Shown here: positions 58,973 through 64,000 of the stretch, in pieces
Layout: every line of letters begins with the position of its first letter
How positions within the stretch are numbered: the first letter of the stretch is position 1
Source: Euzebya rosea
Lineage (GTDB): Bacteria; Actinomycetota; Nitriliruptoria; Euzebyales; Euzebyaceae
Assembly: GCF_003073135.1 (NCBI RefSeq)
Contig: NZ_PGDQ01000001.1
Span: 1-64,000, forward strand
Direction: 5' to 3'
DNA: 64,000 nucleotides
Made by a program: the position numbers and the translations under genes
The notes under the pieces: model-generated
Database searches by the model: none
What the model was told of the DNA's origin: nothing
What the model saw: only the letters and a program-made list of their open reading frames with translations

Positions 58973-61816
58973 GTGAACACATCGTCATGGCCACGAGCCG
59001 CTGGCCACACCCGGGTGGGGACGCTCGTCGCGTTCGTCGTCGTGGCGCTCGCCGCAGCGACGCTGGTCGCCGTACCGACGCCGGCACGCGCCGCGTCGAA
59101 CTACGACAACGTCACCCAGGTCCTGGTCGACAACTTCGTGGACGCCGCTGTCCAGATCTCCGCGGCACGCACGCCGCTCGGCACTGACGCCGTCGTCCTG
59201 GCCACCGAGTCGAACTTCCCCGACGGCCTGACGGCCTCCGCCGTTGCCGCTGAGGTCGACGGGCCGGTGATGTTCACCGAGTCCGACTCGTTGCCACAGG
59301 CGACCGCCGCCGAGATCGACCGGCTGCTCGACGCCGGCGACACCGTGTACGTGATGGGTGGCACCTCGGCCATCGGCACCGCGGTCACCGACGACCTCGG
59401 CGACTACACGGTCCAGCGCATCGAGGGCCCGACCCGCCTGGAGACCGCCATCGCCGCCGCTGACCTGGTCGGCGTGCCGAGCGACGGCACCGTCCTCCTG
59501 GCCCGCGCCTTCGGGCCCGACGGGGCCGGCACGACGTCGGATCGCACCACGGGATGGGTCGACGCGATCAGCTGTGGGGCCTACGCCGCCGCCAACGGCA
59601 TCCCGATCTACCTGAGCGAGACCGACCAGCTGAGCGACGCCACCCGGGCGGCGCTGGAGTCCTCCAGCGCCACCGACGTCATCATCTGCGGCGGCACGGC
59701 AGCCATCAGCACCGCGGTGGCCGACGCCCTGCGGACCCTCGGCCTGCAGGTCGACCGCGTGGAGGGGCCGACGCGCGTCGAGACCGCCATCGACGCCGCC
59801 CAGGACCTGTTCGGCCACATCAGCGCCGGTGGCCACGACTTCACCGTGATCAACGGCTACGGCGAGAACTTCGGCTACGGACTGGCGGCAGCACCGCTCG
59901 GCAACCCGATCCTGATGGTCGGCACCTCCGAGCCGACGGCCTGCGACGACGCCACCCAGCCGTCCCGCGAGACCCTCTGCTACCTCGGCACCGGCACCAG
60001 CAACGTCCCGGCCGAGCTGCTGGTCATCGGTGACGAGACCGTCATCCGCGACACCGTCTCCAACGCGCTCGGCGACGCCGCCGGCGGCGAGGAGACCGAC
60101 GACCCGAGCCAGTTCCCGGCGCTGCCCGCGCCGACCGACGTGGACGCAGTCGACGACATCGACGACGACGGCACCCGCGCGACGGTCACGTGGGACGAGG
60201 TCGCCGACCCCAACAACATCCTCCTCGGCTACAACGTCTACGTCGACGGCGAGAAGCAGGGCTCGTCGACCCCGACGGTCGCCCGGGACATCGAGACCTA
60301 CGTGCTCGGCGGCCTGACCCCCGACGAGGAGGTCACCGTCACGGTGACCACCCTCGACGCCGCCGAGCGGGAGTCCGACCCGTCCGCCGGTGCCACCGTC
60401 ACCCCCGAGGACGAGGTGCCCGCAGCCCTGGACACCTTCGACGCCAACGCCGGCAACGGGGAGGTGACCCTCACCTGGGAGCGCGGTCCGGCCGACACCG
60501 CCGAGTACGTGCTGTCCCGCAGCACCAGCGCAACCTGCCCCGGCGGCACCTACGCCGAGGTGGAGACCATCACCGACGGACGTCGGACGACCTACACCGA
60601 CGGCGACGTCACCAACGGCACGACCTACTGCTACCGGCTGGTCGTGGTCGACGAGGCCGATCAGGCGAGCGACCCCGCCAACGCCGGCCCGGTCACCCCC
60701 AACGTGGGCACCCCGCAGGTGTCCATCCAATCCCCCTCCACCGATGACACCGTGTACTACGGGCCGGACCTGGTCGTGGAGTACACCGTCACCGACACCG
60801 ACACCGACCCCGAGGACCTGAAGGCCACCTGGCAGGTGTCCTACGACGGTGGGGCGGGCCCCTACGTCGACATGGTCAACGGCACCAACGTCGCCGTGGA
60901 CTTCGTGGACGACGACGACGACGGCAAGGCCACCTTCGTCGCGCGGATGTGCCCGGCCAACGACAGCACCTCCACCAACTGCATCCGCGACGCCGCGGAC
61001 ACCAACCTGCGCCTGCGGGTCACCGTGACCGACGGCACCACTTCGGAGCGGGCGTTCACCCCCGACCTCGACCTGGTCCGCAACCCCCCGCCCGTCGAGG
61101 GGCTGGCCGTCACCGACGCCGCCGGTCAGGTCAACCTCGAATGGGCCCGTGTCCCGGTCCCGTCCACCCTCGTGTCCGGCTACCGGATCGAGCGGGCCGA
61201 GGTGCGCGTCCAGTCCGGCAACGAGGACGCGGGCGTCGAGGTCTGCGACGCGGCGCTGCAGTACGACGACGTGCAGGGCAGCCCCGTCCCCCAGCCCGCC
61301 AGCGGTGCGACCGTGACGTTCCCCGACACCACCGTGGACGAGGGCGACCAGCTGTCGGACTTCGTCTACTGCTACCGCGTGTACACCGTGCGGGCCACCC
61401 CGTCCCTGGAGAGCCCGAGCCGCCTCGGCGCAGGCAACCCGCTGGAGACCGCAGGGGTCGGGGTCACCATCACCGACCCGGCCAACAACGGCAGCCTGGA
61501 CACCGGTACCCGCGAGACGATCACCTACAAGCTGGACATCCCCGCCGGGCAGTCGGTCACCAACGTGTCGCTGTTCTACTGCGTGGACTACCGCCGGTCG
61601 AACCCGCTCGCCGACCCCGCCTGCCAGGACAGCGGTGGCTTCACCCAGATCACCGCGGCCAACGGCCTTGTGGGGACCCCGTCCACGGCCGCCGGCACCA
61701 GCAGCGTGCAGTGGGACGTCCCCGCGAGCATCAACCAGGGCGACTCCCAGAAGGGGGCCATCGAGGTCCGCACCAACGGGGGCAACGGCCGCGTGATCGG
61801 CATCCTGTTCGTGTGA
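58973..61816 (+). CDS. Large secreted protein with CWBR2 and fibronectin-III-like domains
   Basis: 947 residues. A signal peptide ends after ARA at about 40. Cell-wall-binding repeats fill about 45-365 (TESNFPDGLTASAVAAEVDG, VYVMGGTSAIGTAVTDDLGD, DVIICGGTAAISTAVADALR). Then come fibronectin-III-like modules (TRATVTWDEVADPNNILLGY, GEVTLTWERGPADTAEYVLS, GQVNLEWARVPVPSTLVSGY) separated by an Ig-like stretch, and an acidic, Thr-rich C-terminus. It has few Lys residues and many Asp, which may suit a salt-tolerant surface-layer-like protein. GTG 58973 follows AAGGAG. Confidence 0.85.
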   Translation: MNTSSWPRAAGHTRVGTLVAFVVVALAAATLVAVPTPARAASNYDNVTQVLVDNFVDAAVQISAARTPLGTDAVVLATESNFPDGLTASAVAAEVDGPVMFTESDSLPQATAAEIDRLLDAGDTVYVMGGTSAIGTAVTDDLGDYTVQRIEGPTRLETAIAAADLVGVPSDGTVLLARAFGPDGAGTTSDRTTGWVDAISCGAYAAANGIPIYLSETDQLSDATRAALESSSATDVIICGGTAAISTAVADALRTLGLQVDRVEGPTRVETAIDAAQDLFGHISAGGHDFTVINGYGENFGYGLAAAPLGNPILMVGTSEPTACDDATQPSRETLCYLGTGTSNVPAELLVIGDETVIRDTVSNALGDAAGGEETDDPSQFPALPAPTDVDAVDDIDDDGTRATVTWDEVADPNNILLGYNVYVDGEKQGSSTPTVARDIETYVLGGLTPDEEVTVTVTTLDAAERESDPSAGATVTPEDEVPAALDTFDANAGNGEVTLTWERGPADTAEYVLSRSTSATCPGGTYAEVETITDGRRTTYTDGDVTNGTTYCYRLVVVDEADQASDPANAGPVTPNVGTPQVSIQSPSTDDTVYYGPDLVVEYTVTDTDTDPEDLKATWQVSYDGGAGPYVDMVNGTNVAVDFVDDDDDGKATFVARMCPANDSTSTNCIRDAADTNLRLRVTVTDGTTSERAFTPDLDLVRNPPPVEGLAVTDAAGQVNLEWARVPVPSTLVSGYRIERAEVRVQSGNEDAGVEVCDAALQYDDVQGSPVPQPASGATVTFPDTTVDEGDQLSDFVYCYRVYTVRATPSLESPSRLGAGNPLETAGVGVTITDPANNGSLDTGTRETITYKLDIPAGQSVTNVSLFYCVDYRRSNPLADPACQDSGGFTQITAANGLVGTPSTAAGTSSVQWDVPASINQGDSQKGAIEVRTNGGNGRVIGILFV

Positions 61817-61861
61817 CGCGACCGTCGTGACCCATCCGTCCCGGACCCGACCGTCCTGACC

Positions 61862-61896
61862 GAGAACGCCCGCCGGATCATCCGGCGGGCGTTCTT
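61862..61896 (+). terminator. Intrinsic terminator
   Basis: A 15-bp stem around AGAACGCCCGCCGGA / TCCGGCGGGCGTTCT with a three-base loop and T-rich tail, 45 bases after the large surface protein gene. Confidence 0.75.
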
Positions 61897-61974
61897 CGTG
61901 GAGGGCCGGGTGCCGGCACCGTCCGTCGGGTCAGCCGCCACGGGCCCCACCGCTGGCACACTGGGTGACCACAC

Positions 61975-62835
61975 ATGAGCACTCCCACCGCTGTGGCCAG
62001 CGAGGTGTGGCAATCCCGTGACCTGCTGCGGAACCTGATCTCCAAGGAGCTCAAGGTTCGTTACAAGGGGTCGGTCCTGGGATTCGCCTGGTCCCTGGTC
62101 ACCCCGCTCCTCATGGCCGCCGTCTTCACGGTGGTCTTCGCCACGTTCCTGCGTGTCCCGTTCGGCAACGGCAACTTCACGGTGTTCTTCCTCGCCGGCT
62201 ACCTGGTGTGGCAGTTCTTCCAGAACTCCGTCACCGCGTCGGCCGGCTCGATCATCGGCAACGGCCCGCTGATCTCCAAGGTCTACTTCCCGCGCGAGCT
62301 GATCCCGTTCTCGCTGGTCATCTCCCAGGGCGTGCACCTGCTGCTCGCCCTGCTCGCCGTGACCCCGCTGATCCTGTACTACCGCGGCTTCCACCCGCAG
62401 CTGCTGCCCGCGATCGTGGTGGCGCTGCTGCTGATCAGCCTGTTCACCGCGGGCGTCTCGATGTTGTTCGGTGCCCTGACGGTGAAGTTCCGCGACCTGC
62501 TGGAGCTGCTGCAGGTCCTGATGATGACCTGGTTCTACCTGACGCCGGTCATCTACTCCATCGAGACCGTCCGGGGCCTGTCCAACGGCGAGCGGTGGGT
62601 CGACGTGCTGCGGCTGAACCCGATGACCTGGTTCGCCGAGCTGTTCCACACCCTGCTGTACGGGATCGCGTTGCCCATCGACCCCGGCGACCCGACCGGT
62701 GGCGTCCCGCACCCGCCGCCCACCATCCCCGACGCCGCAACGTGGCTGTGGTGCCTCGGCTGGGCCGTGTTCGCGTTCACGTTCGGCTACGTCGTGTTCC
62801 GCCGTTCCGCGTCCAGCTTCGTGAAGGAGATCTAG
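61975..62835 (+). CDS. wzm: Polysaccharide ABC exporter permease (Wzm type)
   Basis: 286 residues, ABC-2 permease with six membrane helices. The N-terminal RDLLRNLISKELKVRYKGSV and LGFAWSLVTPLLMAAVFTVV are the hallmark of Wzm/TagG permeases. ISKVYFPRELIPFSLVISQG and VLMMTWFYLTPVIYSIETV follow. It forms the channel for export of a lipid-linked glycan. The stop is four bases before the ATPase gene. Confidence 0.93.
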   Translation: MSTPTAVASEVWQSRDLLRNLISKELKVRYKGSVLGFAWSLVTPLLMAAVFTVVFATFLRVPFGNGNFTVFFLAGYLVWQFFQNSVTASAGSIIGNGPLISKVYFPRELIPFSLVISQGVHLLLALLAVTPLILYYRGFHPQLLPAIVVALLLISLFTAGVSMLFGALTVKFRDLLELLQVLMMTWFYLTPVIYSIETVRGLSNGERWVDVLRLNPMTWFAELFHTLLYGIALPIDPGDPTGGVPHPPPTIPDAATWLWCLGWAVFAFTFGYVVFRRSASSFVKEI

Positions 62836-62839
62836 CCCG

Positions 62840-64000
62840 ATGGCACGCACCCCCGCCATCCGGGTGGACGGCCTGCACGAGATCTTCAGGATCTACGACG
62901 AGGCACCCCCGGGCATCAAGGAGCGGCTGACCAGCTTCCGCCGCGCCCACTACAAGGAGTTCCACGCCCTCGACGGCGTCACGCTCGACATCATGCCGGG
63001 CGAGCGGGTCGGGCTGATCGGCCACAACGGCTCGGGCAAGTCCACCCTCCTCAAGTGCATGGCACGGATCCTGCCTGCCGACCGCGGGACCGTGGAGGTC
63101 AACGGCCGCATCGCCACCCTCCTCGAGCTGGGCGCCGGGTTCAGCCCCGAGCTGACCGGCCGCGAGAACATGTACCTCAACGGCTCCATCCTCGGGCTGT
63201 CCCGAGCCCAGGTGAACGAGAGCTTCGACCGCATCGTCGACTTCGCGGGGGTCCGCGACTTCATCGACACGCCGGTCAAGAACTACTCCTCGGGCATGTA
63301 CGTGCGCCTCGGCTTCGCGATCGCCGTGCACGTCGACCCCGACATCCTGCTGGTCGACGAGGTCCTCGCGGTGGGTGACCAGACCTTCCAGGAGCGGTCG
63401 CTGTCGCGCATGCAGGCGTTCGCCGACGCGGGCAAGACCGTCGTGCTGGTCAGCCATGACCTGGGCTCCATCGAGTCGTTGTGCGACCGGGTCATCCTGC
63501 TGGAGGCCGGGAAGGTCGTCTTCGACGGCCCGTCGGCGCAGGCCCTCGCGGAGTACCAGCGCCGGCTGGCCGCCGGCCACGGCGCCACCCTGGAGGTGCC
63601 CGACCTCCCCGAGCTGTCCCCGCACGCAAAGGACGGTGAGGAGCAGGACGACGAGGAGGCCATCGACCCGCTGACCCACGCCGTGACCATCGACGACGTG
63701 TCGCTGGAGGTCCTCGACGACACCACGATCACCGGTGACGGCGTCGACACCACCGCCCCGGTCGCCCGTCCCGGCAGCCGTGCCCGCCTCGTGGTCACGG
63801 CCACGCCGACCGAGCAGCTCGTCGGCGACGGGGGCCTGTACGTCCGCGTGGCTGTCCGTCGCCCCGACCTGAACACCACGCTGTACGAGTCCCGGACGTC
63901 CTATCGCGTGCAGTACGTCGCCCCGCCGCCGCCGGGGGCGTCGTTCACCGCCACCGTCCAGCTGTCGCTGAACGTGCTGTCGGGGACCTACCTGTTCGAT
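62840..64000 (+). CDS. wzt: Polysaccharide ABC exporter ATPase (Wzt type), 3-prime truncated by window
   Basis: 387 codons are visible, open at the window edge. The ATPase domain (about 1-240) has Walker A GLIGHNGSGKSTLL, signature NYSSGMYVRLGFA, Walker B ILLVDEVLAVGDQ and the H-loop SHDLGS. YEAPPGIKERLTSF-like residues in EAPPGIKERLTSFRRAHYKE are typical of Wzt/TagH. From about 285 (AVTIDDVSLEVLDD) an additional C-terminal beta-domain begins, as in Wzt proteins that recognise the glycan end. It is coupled to wzm. Confidence 0.92.
   Translation, partial: MARTPAIRVDGLHEIFRIYDEAPPGIKERLTSFRRAHYKEFHALDGVTLDIMPGERVGLIGHNGSGKSTLLKCMARILPADRGTVEVNGRIATLLELGAGFSPELTGRENMYLNGSILGLSRAQVNESFDRIVDFAGVRDFIDTPVKNYSSGMYVRLGFAIAVHVDPDILLVDEVLAVGDQTFQERSLSRMQAFADAGKTVVLVSHDLGSIESLCDRVILLEAGKVVFDGPSAQALAEYQRRLAAGHGATLEVPDLPELSPHAKDGEEQDDEEAIDPLTHAVTIDDVSLEVLDDTTITGDGVDTTAPVARPGSRARLVVTATPTEQLVGDGGLYVRVAVRRPDLNTTLYESRTSYRVQYVAPPPPGASFTATVQLSLNVLSGTYLFD

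Overview
The window is GC-rich (roughly 70 percent by eye) and packed with genes on both strands. It carries no rRNA, tRNA, CRISPR array, insertion sequence or phage module that I can recognise. The GC content, the many ATGA/GTGA overlaps, and the many start codons placed 6-8 bases after a TANNNT box (leaderless mRNAs) point to an actinobacterium. Four secreted proteins carrying cell-wall-binding repeat 2 (CWBR2) sequences, together with SCP and SpoIID/LytB surface proteins, make a deep-branching lineage such as Nitriliruptoria/Euzebya the best guess. That assignment is inference.

Layout. 0-3.3 kb: a MerR regulator divergent from biotin ligase (birA), then an LCP protein coupled to a lipoprotein. 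3.3-9.4 kb: a leucine/isovalerate catabolism block (zinc-ribbon peptide, methylcrotonyl-CoA carboxylase beta, methylglutaconyl-CoA hydratase, biotin-carrying alpha subunit, HMG-CoA lyase). BirA nearby would charge the alpha subunit. It is followed by a candidate 6C-like small RNA (about 9.45-9.58 kb). 9.6-24.8 kb: a mixed housekeeping region with a DUF3105 protein, an acyl-CoA dehydrogenase, a TPR-GGDEF protein, an MgtE-like transporter with a PhoU/TrkA-C partner, an SCP protein, a thioesterase, an M14 peptidase, RsgA, a 19-codon ORF with a near-perfect ribosome binding site, a TIGR03089 protein, an LCP protein and a CDF metal exporter.

24.8-43 kb: surface-polysaccharide genes. These are rmlA, rmlB and rmlD (no rmlC here), several glycosyltransferases, a UDP-xylose-synthase-like enzyme and a sugar-1-phosphate nucleotidyltransferase. 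They are interrupted by an EF-G-like factor, a SpoIID/CWBR2 protein, a membrane-tailed ECF sigma factor, a septum-formation-like protein and RarA.

43-50 kb: the most unusual part. A CWBR2 protein diverges from a Ser/Thr kinase whose extracytoplasmic tail ends in 52 consecutive prolines. The kinase is translationally coupled to a CopC-CopD copper protein that carries an extra nine-repeat Cys/His-rich domain I cannot assign. A zinc-ribbon metallopeptidase follows.

50-64 kb: more glycosyltransferases, including an 844-residue two-domain enzyme coupled to a polytopic GT-C-like protein, then a lipoprotein, two more CWBR2 surface proteins with an intergenic repeat between them, and a Wzm/Wzt-type ABC exporter that runs off the right edge. 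The two sugar regions plausibly make and export a rhamnose- and possibly xylose-containing glycan, with the LCP proteins attaching glycan to peptidoglycan.
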